From Torreya grandis (Eukaryota > Streptophyta > Pinopsida > Cupressales > Taxaceae): a stretch of DNA of 64,000 nt. The DNA lies in NCBI GenBank assembly GCA_037957365.1, contig JARHVA010000021.1:7420001-7484000 (forward strand), given 5' to 3'. Each line of letters starts with the position of its first letter. Positions within the stretch are counted from its first letter, which is position 1. Under the pieces are notes generated by a model. It was not told the DNA's origin and did not search any database. It saw only the letters and a list, made by a program, of their open reading frames with translations. Made by a program: the position numbers and the translations under genes. Below, one piece after another: positions 12,285 through 25,300 of this stretch.

Positions 12285-12935
12285 ATTTGGTGCCATGTAG
12301 AAAGAGTTACAGGATACATTGGCTAAACTACTTAAGGCCTTCAACAAAACAAAGAAAAATTTCTCCGTTTGAAGAAGATATCATCGTTCACCTGCACTGC
12401 CTGCTTGAAAATTGGTATCAAATATAGAACAAAATCTATGCGTACAATGATTACTATTACTAATCAAAATGGTGGATATAGAATGATTAACTATTGTTAA
12501 ACCTGTTTAGGTACTCATTGATAGTAGGAAGATTACAAGGGACAATAGATATTGAAATAAAGAACTAATTAAACACTTATCTTGGAAAAAAATTGAGAAT
12601 GATAGGCATCGATCACCTTACTCACAATCCTACAAACCATGATATCTTACAAAAATCCTACCAAGCCAATAAACCAATATATTATAACTGATAGTCCATC
12701 TTCAGCATTTGTGCAGCTGCAATCTGCTCATCTTCTGAAAGAAAAAATCCATAATTTTCATTGTGATCACAAGATCAACACTGGTAAGATTAGTGCAATC
12801 GATTTGATAGGTGATACACAGTTTCCATGGATTCATAATTTGGAGTTTTCACCAAATTCAGCTAACAATTATCTTGATACGATCTCAGCCTCCATTTTGG
12901 AGGATGAATTTAAATACCTTCACAACGACAGTTGA
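12285..12935 (+). pseudogene. R2R3-MYB transcription factor pseudogene (exons 2 and 3)
   Basis: Plant R2R3-MYB proteins bind DNA through two tryptophan-rich repeats. Exon 2 (12285-12414, 130 bp) follows a TTTACAG acceptor and reads CRKSYRIHWLNYLRP then ISPFEEDIIVHLHCLLEN, matching the end of R2 and start of R3 ('CGKSCRLRWLNYLRP... LLGN'). A 96-bp intron (12415-12510, GT...TTTAG) sits at the conserved R3 position and restores a TGG tryptophan codon across the splice. Exon 3 continues SLIVGRLQGTIDIEIKN, then a TAA where Tyr-Trp is expected, then GKKLRMIGIDHLTHNPTN. After a frameshift near 12639 the tail includes SPSSAFVQLQSAHLLKE, resembling the 'QWESARLEAEARL' tail of MIXTA-like MYBs (subgroup 9; tentative). 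Exon 1 is missing, several core residues are changed, and the reading frame is broken, so it is not functional. Confidence 0.85.
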
Positions 12936-13359
12936 ATTCCTTGGATGCAATGATACTGTGATGATGCTGAGTATAGCCAATTTAATAGCTTACAATTGAA
13001 CAACCTTGAATGTGAGATATAATTTATTATGCAAAACATGTGACAGTGATAATAGGCTCTAGTATATTTTGTAATCTTTTTCCAGTGTGGTAATTGATAA
13101 TAGGATTGATTTCTTATTCAATTGTAATACATAAACATGGGTTCTTTTTCATGCAATCAATCATATACAAAAGTAAATCGGTTGACGATATTTTTATTTT
13201 GAGTAATGTGGAAAGGTTGCATTGGGTTATACTCTATAAGGGATAATAGTGTTAAGTGGTCAAGGCCATCCACCAATTAAGGGTTTCAAAACATTATAAA
13301 TGCAATGAATATGTTTTAAAAATGCAAACATTTATAGAAGTAATGTTAGTAGAGTAGAA
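12936..13359. other. Unassigned AT-rich spacer
   Basis: Sequence downstream of the MYB relic, possibly its old 3' untranslated region. No gene, repeat or element end was recognised here. Confidence 0.4.
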
Positions 13360-14060
13360 ACTAGAGGAAGTGGGAATCATTTGACTTATCATTCTAATCG
13401 TGCCCTCTAACAGGGGATCTATACCCTCAATTAAAGGCTCTCGCCTTCAGTGATTCTCTTCTTTTCATTATTTTTATTCAGACTCTTAATTAACATGGGG
13501 TGCTAAAAAAGCATGAGACATCTTTGAAATATTGTTTAATAAGTACCCTCACCCATGACCTTTTCTTGTATTGTCATCGATTCCTTGTAAGGAAGGATGT
13601 GAACTATGAAGAAGATTTTTTTTTAAATGAAATTTAGTAGGGTGTCAAGAAGAGTAACCACTCTACTAATCAAAATCATGTCTATCTCGATATGAATTAT
13701 AATGGAATTACAATGGGAAGTGGCTATCATTTGACTTATCCCTCTAACCATGCCCTCCAATAGTGTATCTACATCCTCAATTAAATGCTCCCACCCTCAT
13801 TGATCATCTTCTTTGCATTATTCTTATTTAGTCTTGTAATTAGCATGGTGTGGTAAAAAACCAAGAGCCATCTTTGGAAGCTTGTTTAGGAAGTAGCCCC
13901 AACCACCACCTTTACTTGTATTGTCATTGATGCCCTATAAGGAAGGATGTGAACTAGGAGGAAGTTTTTTCTTAAATGACATCTAGTAGGGTGTCACGAA
14001 GAGTAAGCACTTTACTAATCAAAACCATGTCTACCTCACTATGAATTACAATCAAATTTC
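13360..14060. repeat. Tandem duplication, 350-bp unit, two copies
   Basis: Unit one is about 13360-13709 and unit two about 13710-14060. Anchors at the same offset include CATTTGACTTATC (13378 and 13728), TAAGGAAGGATGTGAACTA, and TAGTAGGGTGTCA, giving a 350-bp period. Many substitutions separate the copies. The sequence is not coding in any frame I could read. Confidence 0.88.
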
Positions 14061-14150
14061 AAGGGGTGGATAATTTGGAGTAACCTTATTAATAGTGCAT
14101 GCCACATTGCTCCAATGGTGGATGAGGTTTTTGACATGCTCCACATTATG

Positions 14151-14365
14151 AGAAACCTTCCCAACTTAGACTTGAGTTTTAAAAATTACATGAGAGAACA
14201 TTTATATTAGAAACAACATTAAACTCTAACTAGATCACATTTATTTTGTAACTAACACCAAACTCTCTCTATCTCTCTCACATCTAATGTTGAATATTCA
14301 AGCCTAAGTTGGGAAGGTTGATCCAAAGGTGGAGCAACCTTCAAAACTTAGACTTGAATCTGCAA
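14151..14365. repeat. Small inverted and direct repeat cluster
   Basis: CCTTCCCAACTTAGACTTGA near 14155 is mirrored by the near reverse complement CAAGCCTAAGTTGGGAAGG near 14300. A third, direct and weaker copy (CCTTCAAAACTTAGACTTGA) follows near 14339. The inverted arms are about 125 bp apart and could fold as a hairpin, or could be the eroded ends of a small DNA element. Confidence 0.6.
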
Positions 14366-14424
14366 TAGTATTTTAGAGACCATATTATTTTAGAAATAAC
14401 ACCAAATACACACACCCTCTATCT

Positions 14425-14427
<3 letters not shown>

Positions 14428-14467
<40 letters not shown>
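14428..14467. repeat. (AT)n microsatellite
   Basis: About 20 perfect AT units just after a CTCTATCTCT stretch. Confidence 0.95.
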
Positions 14468-14470
<3 letters not shown>

Positions 14471-14699
14471 CCAAATTTTTAAAATAAAGTTGAAATGAAA
14501 AATATACTAAATCTACCTAGATTATGTAGGAAGTTAAGCATTGTCCCTAAAAAATGTCATGTGCAAGAAAAACATCTCTATTGAAAAGGTTAGAAACACA
14601 CTATAACTTTTAAACCATTAATATGTCTTCTAAAGTTGCCTTTAAGTCAACTTAAAGTAATCAATGATTTTATTTCTCAATATCAGAACCTTTGAGTTA

Positions 14700-15060
14700 G
14701 ATTTAAAGAGTCATGTGAGATGCATATTTGGAGGGTGACATCAGCATGACTTTAGAACACCCAACTTTAGTTGGTAATGTTGGAATGAGTTTATAAGTGA
14801 TTTTTGAGTGTCTTTAAAGGTAATTTTAGGATGTCCCTAGGAGTTGACTTAAGGGTGACTTTTCAGATGACATTAGTGTTAATTTATAGGTAACAATAGG
14901 TTATCTTTTTCATGCAACATTAGAGAACTTATAGGTGACTTTAGAGTTGATGTTATGACATCATTAGTAGTTAAATTTGGGTGTCTGTATAGCCAAATTT
15001 CTATTGAATTTATTTATAACCTTATGTTCATATTTAGGGTGTGATGTTGGGCTATCCCTA
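14700..15060. repeat. Short degenerate repeats (GGTGACTTTA-type)
   Basis: Related phrases recur every 40-60 bp: GGTGACATCAGCATGACTTTA, GTGATTTTTGAG, GGTGACTTTTCAG, GGTGACTTTAGAG, interspersed with 'gatgt' and 'agttga' words. Spacing is irregular, so this is a degraded low-order repeat and not a clean satellite. It leads directly into the 119-bp array. Confidence 0.45.
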
Positions 15061-15109
15061 AATATGAATTTATTTCTATCTATAATGTGACTTTAGTCTT
15101 TGATTAAAT

Positions 15110-17190
15110 TAGTTATTTGATTAGTTACATGGGGTACACAATTAGGGAAGATCGATCCCCTTAAACCTAATTAAAAAATTATAATTCCATTTGGGGCTTA
15201 ATTTACCCTAAATAAGTCCCTAATTTAACCAATCACTCCATTGGTTACACGGGGGACCACATTAGGGATAATTGAGCCCTTTAAACCTAACCACATTAAC
15301 ATAATTAGATTTAGGGCTCAATGTATGTCTATTTAGTATCCCATTCAAAAAATTATTTAATTAGTTATGTGGGATACTCAATTAGTTAAAATTGATCCCT
15401 TAGACCTAATTATAACAACCTATTGTTATTTAAGGCTTGATTTTTAATAACTGAGGATGAATTTAAAGTAATCCCTAGATTATGTACATAGTGAATGTAT
15501 TTAGGGAAAATTAATCCCCTTAAACTTGATTACAACTTAATCTTGATTTGGGTTTGATTTTATATAATTGAGTGGATTAATTTCAATAATTCAATGTGAT
15601 TTGGGATTTTATTTTCCTTAATTGTGTATCTCATTCAACCAATCACTCAATTTGCTGTATGGGGGACATAGTTAGGGTAAGTCAAGCGACTTAAATATAA
15701 TTGTAATAACCTAATGTCATTTGGGCCTTGATTTTCCCTATTAGATTCCATATTTTACTAATCAATCAATTGGCTACATGTGAATGCAATTAGGGAAATT
15801 GACACCCTTAAATCTAATTGCAACAACCTAGTTTTGTTTTGGGGTTGATTTTCCCCTAATTAATTCCCATGTTTAATCAATCATTAGATTAGTTACATGA
15901 GGCACATAATTGAGATGTTTAAACCTAATAATGACAAACTAATGTGAGTATGGGCTTTATTTCACTTAGTTGATTATGTTATTCACACTATCACTCAATT
16001 GGTTATAACGGGGACACAATTCGATAAAATAAAGCACCTTAAACCAAACTATTATAATTAAATTTGATTATGCGATTAATATTGCCTAATTTAGTGCCCA
16101 ATTTAACCAATCACTTGACTGGTTACATAATGGGTGAAATTATAAAAAATCGAGTTACAACAATATAATTAAATTTAAGCATTAATTTTCCATTATTGAA
16201 TCCCCATTCAACCAATGGATTGATTTGTTACATTTGGGATGTAATTATGCAAAATATATCCCCTTAAACCTAATTGTGAAATCCTAATATGATTCGGGGC
16301 TCAAATTTGCCTATTTAAGTTCCCCATTAAACCAAGCTCTCAATTGGATGCTTGTGGGATGTAATTAGTGAATATTGATGGATTTAAACCTAATTTTTAC
16401 AACCTAATGTTATTTTGGGTTTTATTTTACCTCATTTTATCACCTATTCAACATCATTCGATTACTTACACGGGGGACCAAATTATGGAAAATTGAGCTT
16501 CATAAACCTGATTGTGAAAACCTAATTTGATTTGGGGATTGATTTTCCCTAATCGAGTCCATGCCCAACCAATCATTTAATTAGTTTCATGGGAGATGTG
16601 ATTATGGAAAATTGAGCCCTTAAACTTAGTTGTGACAATATAATGTGATTTGGGGCTCAATTTTACTTAATTGAGTATTCCATTCAACCAATCACTTGAT
16701 TAGTTACATAGTTGACATAATTATTTAAAATTGATCCACTTAAATCTAATTACAATTGATAATGTGATTTTGGTCTTGATTTTTCCTTTTTTAGTCCCCC
16801 ATTAAACTAAATAATTTATTGGTTGCATGGGGGAAATCATCAAAGAAAATTGATCTCGTTAAACCTAATTATGATAACCTAATTATTTTTAGGGCTTGAT
16901 TTTCACTAATTAAGTCCATCATTTAACCAAATACTTTATTGGTTGTAGGGTGGACCAAATTAGTGAAAATTGAGCTCCTTAAACCTAATTGTGAAAACAT
17001 AATGTGATTTTGGGATCTATTTATCTTAATTGAGTCCTCCATTTGGCCAATCACTCTATTGGCTGCATGTGGGACATAATTATTGAAATTCAATCATGTT
17101 AAATATAATTGTGACAATGTAATGCAATTTGAGGATTGATTTTTCATAATTAAGTGAATAAATAAACCAACCACTCTAATTGGTGCATTA
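15110..17190. repeat. Degenerate tandem array, unit about 119 bp, ~17 copies
   Basis: A phrase like TTGGTTACATGGGGGAC recurs near 15120, 15240, 15360, 15480, 15651, 15764, 15890, 15990, 16119, 16226, 16342, 16459, 16579, 16699, 16818, 16937 and 17057, with a degenerate end near 17178. Each unit has the same order of words: TTAGTTACATGGGGGACAC, AATTAGGGAAAATTGA, CCCTTAAACCTAATTGTGAC, AACCTAATGTGATTTGGG, CTTGATTTTCCCTAATT, GAGTCCCCCATT and CAACCAATCACT. The last six intervals are strikingly regular (119-121 bp), and those in the middle vary from 100 to 129. Copies differ by perhaps a quarter of their bases. No unit codes for protein in a shared frame. Confidence 0.92.
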
Positions 17191-17561
17191 TTTAATATTA
17201 ACCTTTTGAAAAGTTTACTTGGGTTAGTTAGCTTCTATGCTAAGTCTAGTTAGTTTAATGTTCATCTCTAGACATTGAGCAAAGATAATCATGAATTTAA
17301 TTCTATATATTAGTATGACACCACTAATTGGGTCAATCAAATATGCCTATTATATATCTAATAATAAAATGGGAGAGAGCCCTTGTTATTACCATATACA
17401 CCTCTCATCTCTTCAAATATTGTAATTTAAGTCATTATTTGCAAGGCTTTTCTTAATAAAAACATAATCCAATGCCTATTTTCAATGTTTTATAAAGTGT
17501 TTTATTCTTATTGGAGTGAAATTATTATGAGGATATTTCTTATGTATTCCCCATCTTTAAA
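17191..17561 (+). repeat. Probable remnant of the 5' LTR of a Copia element
   Basis: This stretch lies between the 119-bp array and a primer-binding site, so its right end should be LTR. I cannot place its left end because no second LTR copy is visible in the window. It is possible that the tandem array itself was once part of this LTR. Confidence 0.4.
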
Positions 17562-17573
17562 TGGTATTAGAGC
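17562..17573 (+). other. Primer-binding site (Met-tRNA type)
   Basis: TGGTATTAGAGC differs from the usual plant Met-tRNA site TGGTATCAGAGC by one base. It marks the start of the interior of the Copia fragment that follows. Confidence 0.75.
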
Positions 17574-20500
17574 TTATCTTTCATAGATAGTAGTTGTATA
17601 TTTTTGAACTCTTATGGAATTTTTTAGAATTCTCACACAATTTCTTTGAGCCCCTATCACATTGATGTCCCCCTTCCTCCCCATTATTCTAGATTTTCAA
17701 AAGTATTACGAGTATTTTTTATTTGGGATATAATAGTGTTTTCAAAGGATTTTTGTGGGTTTTTCATTTAATGTAAAAATATGGATTTTTTTGGGACTAT
17801 CCAGATAATTTTCTAATAAAATACATAAAATATTAAATTTTAAACAAAATAGAATTTTTTTGTCAGAGAGTTTATTTTTGGAAAATTTTATAAGTTAGAC
17901 ACCCTACACAAGAATAATCTTAAGAGGGTTTTCTACATAATTTTAGAATTTGTTATATAGGTTGGAATCCTTGAGCTATTAGGTTTGGATTCTACTCTTT
18001 GCTAGATTTTTAAAAAAATTGAAACCCTGATCACAAGATTATATGTGTTGTCTATCTGAATTTTATAGGACATCCCATCATGATGTGTCATATCATTTAA
18101 TGTTATTTATGATGTTTTATATTGTGATGTGTTAAGTCATGATGTGTTATGTCATGATATTATATATTGTTATGTATTATGGTTCATTGCGACTCTAATA
18201 AGAGTACCTTTTTAACCCTTTTAAGTCCTCAAGTATTACTCCTTTGTCATTGAGCATTATTTTTAGGTTATTTCACTCCAAAGGCCATAACGTGTCACCT
18301 AAGAAGGATAGAAGGGTGCCATTTTTTTGAATTATGGTTACAACATTAAATTTTTTTTAAACATCCAATCACTATCTAGAACTATTTCCCCCTAAATTAT
18401 AAGTTATTCCAAACTATTTTGAATAATTATTGGGTTTTATAACTTCTAAGAGCCATATAATTTGATTTAGGTAGTAGATAGACCTTTTTATTTTTTAAAT
18501 ATCATGAAGTTTTATGTTATTCATAGCTTTGTATTTGGATTTTTAATTTATTTCTAAAAAAATACATAATTATATATAGTAAAGCATATTTAAATTTATT
18601 ATTTATAATGTACCATCCATATTTTTATGGGGGTTATCATTTAGTTTATAATACATATTTTCGGGGATTACAAGGCACAATTTAAGCTCCAATTATCTCT
18701 TGATTTTAATTTATTTTTTTATCTATGGGTTGTTTCATTTATTTTCATCATGGTTGAATCTAAGACTAATGAACTCTTAACTCCACATTATTACCATATC
18801 TCATAATAAAAAATAAAACATTTGTTGAAATTTAAAAGGTTGTGGTCACTTTTCACAAAAACACTTCTAGTAAATTTTCAAAGGAATATGATTTATTTTC
18901 CTATGCCAATAATATAGTTGAATTAATGGATCTTATTAATATGCATTTTTAAAATTGTTTTTGTTTCACATCATGGAGTGGAAGACACCAATAACAACAT
19001 GGTACTAGTTTAATGACCTGTTTGGAAATTTCACCAAATTCAAAGCATTACAATTAGATGTAGATTTTTCTTATTTTATTCATAATGAATTTATTTTTAT
19101 TGAATAAGTTATTTTATAGTTCATAATCTCATAATTGAAATCTTATGGTAATACCAACAATGATGAAGAGTGTATTTTCTTAATTTTATCCAAGAAGGAC
19201 CAATTTCAATTCTTTTCATATTCATTTTATTCCACCATGGATGAATTAGGTGATGACCTTAAGATGTCTTACCTTGAGACATTTTATAAATATATCATTA
19301 TGTAACAATATCATCTTATACAACATGATGTTATTTTTAGTTACAAATAATTATTAGTTTATTGACTTAAAATTAAAGTTGGCCCAAAGAAAAATTATAA
19401 ACCCAATGCTACAATATAATCCACTTATTGTTCATCAAAATAAACTTATAAATACATATAACCACTTTATTATACATCAAATTCATCTCCATTTATGTCA
19501 AATAATATGTCTATTGATCCTTATACCATTTTTAGAAAGAAAGGTCATGTATAATATAAGTGTTGGAAGAAAGTAGAAGCATTAGAGGAAGTAATGAAGA
19601 AACACAATATTACTATCTATTATTATTTTTATTATTCTAAAGTTAAAAGGAAGTAAATTTATACTCATACATTGATTTAGCATTCAAACAGTTAGATACT
19701 AGATTAATGTTTTTCACATGATACATTTATAGGAGCTTCTCACATCTCTTGAGTTCATAAAAAACACCACATATATCAGTTGGGAATTCATCACAGATAG
19801 ATGTTTGGTGTTTATTAACTTTTGTGGTTCCAAATGGGTGCATCAATAATGTACTCCTAATTCATAAGTTTTTTAATAATCTAATTTCCATATATCATAT
19901 TTGTTAGTCTATAATTGGGAATACTATGAATTTTTCTCCTCATGATGTTTTGATCTGAGAGTTGAAGAATCCAATGGATTGAATTCTTTGAGAGTTTCTA
20001 ATCATGTTTCATGCTTTTATCCTTTTATAGTTTTGAGTGTTCCAAAGGATCATACAATATTTATCATGTTGGTTCTTTGAGAAAGCGATGGAATAAATGC
20101 TTTGGACACTTGAGATATAGGTATTTACCATTGATAAATTCACAACACTTGGTACTTGGATATTGTTTTTGGTTCTAGCTATGTACTCACTTTCATATAT
20201 GATATCTCACATTGTACATGGGTGTAATTTAATAATTATAAGAGAGATGTCATTTAGCATTTTAAATCCTTTAATGTTTTTTTTTTAGAAGAATTATTCA
20301 CTTCATATCAATAATATATGAAAATTAATGGGGGAATATGTGAATAATGAATTTAAAAACTTGTATATTTAGAATGGTATTCATCATTAGTACAAAGCTC
20401 ACTACACATTGGTATAGTTGAGATGAATAATAAGGTATTAAAAGAGATGGCTAATTGGATGATAAATTCCAAGAACACGAAATTTGATTTTTTAGTTGAG

Positions 20501-21183
20501 GCAATGAATTTTGCCAAATAAATTTAGAACTAAATACCCCATAAGGTAATGTAAAACATGAATCCTAAATAATCTTGATCCCATGCCATGTCTAATGCTT
20601 CATAATTTTGATTATTTTTTAGTTAGGCTCAAATGTTTATTTATGACAATGAGAGAAAATACATGTAGAATAAGAGTCATACAATAATTTTATTCTCCTG
20701 CTATGACAATATGAAATCTTATCACTTATTTGGCCCAATGACTCATGATGTTATATTTTAGTAGGATGTCAAATTTGATGAGTACTTCACCCCCATGGAT
20801 CCTAAATATATAGTGTTTCCCTCACCCATTCCTTCTTCTTTAGCATTAGTTCAATATTAGTTAATAATTGATGATGGTAGTGATGCATTATGATTCGTCC
20901 TACAATAGATTATAATAATTATGAAAATAGCCAAAATAATACTAAAAATGAATAAAAAGTACTTAAGTGGATTAAAAAATATGATCATATTTTCATTATA
21001 ATATTATTGACCTCTTTAAGGGGGATTCCCCTTTGATTGAGCTCAATATAATATAATTCATGGATTCCTTTCCACTAGATAGGCTCTTATTTACATTATT
21101 TTTATCTTAGATAACTACTACTTCATATGCATGTGGGATTATTACAATTAGCTCAAGAGACCACTCATAAATCATATGCATCT
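17574..21183 (+). mobile_element. Decayed Ty1/Copia fragment (gag to integrase)
   Basis: A heavily mutated Copia interior on the plus strand. Around 19510-19590 a frame reads FRKKGHV.YKCWKK, the remains of the gag zinc knuckle. Around 20310-20520 it reads MGEYVNNEFKN, GIHH.YKAHYT, then a decayed 'EMANWMI' and 'LVEAMNFAK' run, matching the Copia integrase core and the block that follows it. At 20770-20850 VKFDEYFTPMDP marks the linker just before reverse transcriptase. Reverse transcriptase and RNase H are absent; the fragment stops where element B begins. Stops occur every few dozen codons. Confidence 0.75.
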
Positions 21184-22396
21184 TGATTTAACCTTTTAGG
21201 GTTTTACACAAGTAATTCCTTTGTTTGGTTAAAGGGTTGAGATACCTAAATTAGTTAAATAAATTGTAATAATTAAGACACTGATTTGTTATGACATTTG
21301 AATTCTTTTGACTTTCTAATAATAGAAATAAATTGGGCTAAGTAGAAACTTAATTGAAAACTAACTATCATGGATGATCTGGGTTCTAAAATTTGATATT
21401 TGTGTAGTAGTCTATGTTACCAATAGGATTATGATATTTGTCTATTCATTGGACAATAGCACCCAGTTTGGAAAATAGTGCCATCTATGTGTAGTGTCCC
21501 AAATGTGGTACTAATATCCCCTTTGAGGGAATATTCTTGTTTTTGGGGATCACCTGCATCTTTATCTATATGTTCTATTCCTGCATAACTGAAACCTATA
21601 GCTATGTATTATACTTGGAAAGATTGATTTGATATGCAAAACTATTTCTCTGTGAAAGTATTATATGATCAATAATTGAGCATGTTAATGGGATGGACTA
21701 GACATCCTCAACACCCCACTATATAGAGAGTTGCCTACATACCAATACTCTGAAGAGGGATCAATTCCAATGTATTTCTCCCACATAGAGCTTGATGTAT
21801 GTGCAAGTGAATGCTAGAATGAGAGTGGCCTTGGATGCCTTGAATGTGATTGAGATTTGAAATGCTTGAAAACTAGACTTAGGGTTGTTATATATGGTAG
21901 TATGCATAAAGTAGGGCAAAATAGGGATAAAGTACCTTGATTTTTTACAACTTTATTTTTGGTTTGAATATATTTTACATCTATTTTCTATCTAATAAAT
22001 ATATGTGGATTAGAATTGTATTTATAGGGTTTTGTTGATTGTGTGGATAATAAAATGATCTTTGGGTGACCTTAAAAAGGGCACACATTTGAAAAAGTAT
22101 CTATTGGGAAGAGTTGGGGATAAGGATAGTAGCACATATTTGGGGACACTAGCACCATGTGGTTTTAGTGTCCCAAATGTGGTGTTAATGTCCTCTTTAT
22201 AGACTACTTAGAAAGTTAGATTAGGAACAGGGATGACAGTTCAAGGACTATGTCTTAACTAGGTGTAGGTGACTAAGGTCCACTAAATGAATGGAAAAGT
22301 AAGTCTAAGGATCCAAAATGTGTCTATGGCTAGCCTAGGGATAGGTTAACTCAAATGACACTCTTAGCATCTAATTAAAACTTTTAGGAGATTACA
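21184..22396 (-). repeat. 3' LTR of element B
   Basis: 1,213 bp, collinear with 28086-29298. It contains two copies of the phrase GTGTCCCAAATGTGGT (about 21495 and 22169) that also recurs in the partner LTR and once, degenerate, in the interior. Confidence 0.88.
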
Positions 22397-25300
22397 TTTA
22401 CACCCAATTTATGCTAGTAATGCAACAAATTAAAATCACTGGTATTAATGAAAAAGAAGCATACCTAGAGCTACCTTAGAAGTGAAACTTGTGTACTTTT
22501 GTTTGAATATGTAAGTTTAGGTATGTGTATGTGAAACATGATCCAAAACAATTTCATGTAATGAAACATGCAAAAATCATTCATTACTTAAGATATAATC
22601 AAAAGCAAAAGACTATGCTAAAATGAAATAAATAAGTAAAGAGAGAGGAAAGGAATGAATACACCTTGTTGAGTATGTGAACAAATGCATGAACCTATTG
22701 ATAACCTATGTGTGTGAATGTGTATAGTTTTCATATCATTGAATAACTTAAACTAAGTTGATGGCTTGCTCAATCCTTATATGGGTGGCTCAAGAATTCA
22801 ATCAAGTTTTGACTCTATCATTGCCCCACCCCTGCTTAGTGGGTCTTGATCTCTATTAATACCTTGGATAAGATTATAAGTGTGTCTAAACCTGTCATGT
22901 AGGTGTCATAATAAATAAATTAGGTCATGACTCCATCATTTACCCCTGTGTGAAGTAGATGTATCTATAAAGTGTATTGTGTAAAGTGTTGAAGTACCTA
23001 ACTATGTATTCAATGATGCGGCCACTCAGGTATATTAGGCAACTCTAGGTCACTCAAAAATGCTAACCACTACATATGGAGTAAGGCATGAATCTGGTGA
23101 CAACCTAAAATTTGATATAAAGTGTATAGAGTGTATAGAGTAATGTGGAGTTTACCATTCCATCTGATCAACCTATCTGAAGCTGAGTATATGGAAGTTA
23201 TGTGCCATGCACATGCCCCTAATCTGGTATCTAAGTATACTGAATCAAAATCAAGTAGGTAATGTGTAACTAAACTAAATTTATGAGTGATCATGTTGCA
23301 CATGATGCCCCCAAATATGAGTAAATATTATGAATTTGAGCTAAACCTAAACATAACTACCAAACATATGATTGTATTTATGCAAATCTATATTATACCT
23401 AGTGTATTGGTCTAGATGAGTTGGACTATCCTAAAGATGGTGATACTAGATAGTAGTGCTCTATAGTGGACAATAGTTCCCTGTGGTGCTAGTGTCCCAA
23501 TATAGGTGTTAATGACTACCAGGTTTGATTTATGTGTGGTCTGAACTGATTTCTAAACCTCTATTATGTTATCTATTTTATCTAAGTCTAATATCTAAAA
23601 TTGAGCATGTGTGCTAGAATGTATATGTGAAAATCAAAATAAGAGCTTGATCTTTGTGACAACCCTTGTAAATGCCCCCTCTTTTAAAGGTGATTGTGAA
23701 ACCTATGTAATAACTTTGTTATAAATAACTCTGTTAAATGTGTTAGCCAAAGCATGTTTATGACATTCCAATATAATTTAAAAAAACATCATAATGTAAA
23801 TGTATCTAAGCATAAGTAGGAAATGTAAGATGTACATTTTAATTTAGCATTGCACAAAGGTGTCAAGATAAATGTAAGCAATGCATAATAAAAGTAAAAT
23901 ATGAGTAACTACCTAGGGGGATTGGCATGATGTCCATCAAGGCTACCATGTAGGAAGGGTAGATGCATGAGATCCATCATGGCATCAAAAACTAGTGTGT
24001 GTATAAAAATCAAATACAAGTGTCATGGTGTAGAAGCATACAAAGAAGAAAGCATAGAAACACATGAGGCACACAAAAGGTAGGCCAAGATGCCACGATA
24101 CAAGGGACATGGGAACATGTCACTAAATCTGAGAATGAATACATACAAGGATATGTTCAAATGTCCACATACGTAAATAATAAACAATTTGGCATAGAGC
24201 CATAGAGAAGGACATGTTCAAATGTCTACATACATAACCATGAAAGATCACACAAAATAGACATGGACACATTCCAAGGCATATAAATAGATAAGTAGTG
24301 TAGAAGCCAAGGAACAATTACATATTAAAATGGCCTCAAAGATGTAAAAATGATAAGAACACACTCAAGTCTAATCTATGAATGAGAAATGAAAGCATGT
24401 ATAACTATGCAATACAAATCTATGTAAATGCCAGGGTGCATATATATTGAGTCTAATGAGTAATAGTCACTAAAAAATATGAGCAATGAATAAAAATAAT
24501 CAATATAAAGATAAACCAATCCGTAGATGGAATGTAAGTATGAAAAAAATAAAACATGGTTATAGAGACATTGTAGAAGATGCCCCAATGAGGGAAAATG
24601 TAGCAATGTATAAACCTAGATTAGTGTCAATGCCCCCAATGGGTAGATGATAGTTGGTCTAGATCAGTGTAGTGGACTATAGTCTTATCTAAAATCTATA
24701 AATAGTCAACAAGAATAAGTGAAGCATATGTGTATGATAAAATTGACTATACCAAGATATCTAAAAATATGCAATATCCAATAAGTAGTATAAATGTAAA
24801 CAAATCAATGCATATAATCTGTAAAAATTTTGGATTTTTTAAAATATTTGAATGTTTTTATATTTTGTAATATTATATTATTTTTGTGTTCTTTGATTAT
24901 AAGTTATGTAAAAGCATATGAAAATAAACTATGTACAAGGGGCAAGAGAGAGAAGGAAGTATGTATAAGGGTAAGAACCATACTAACCTATGAGTCTCAT
25001 GGGAGACTCACCATCACCATAGCCCATGTTAAAGAGTGGAACTATAATTTTGTGTGTGGTGTAAAATGGTAACTATGAACCCATGATCTAGTGTGTTATA
25101 TAATCTAAACTTGAAGATACCGAAGTAGTGATGCTATGATGTAGTGGCACTGACTATGATACCTTATGAACTATAGGGGTCTTGGGGACCTATCTAATAG
25201 ATGTAGAAGTTGTAGGTGATGTAGGCATCCTATGCTAAGAACCCCTAGGTCCCAATATAATTGATCTTGGTTTAAACTATGTAGAGCAATGTCCTCTGTA

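Noticed and set aside
12639..12935. A separate 98-codon gene
   Set aside because: It is the frameshifted tail of the MYB exon 3; its content continues the MYB C-terminal region and it starts inside that exon.
15110..17190. Possible CRISPR-like or bacterial repeat array
   Set aside because: Units are contiguous and diverged, with no short identical repeats separated by unique spacers, and the context is clearly plant.
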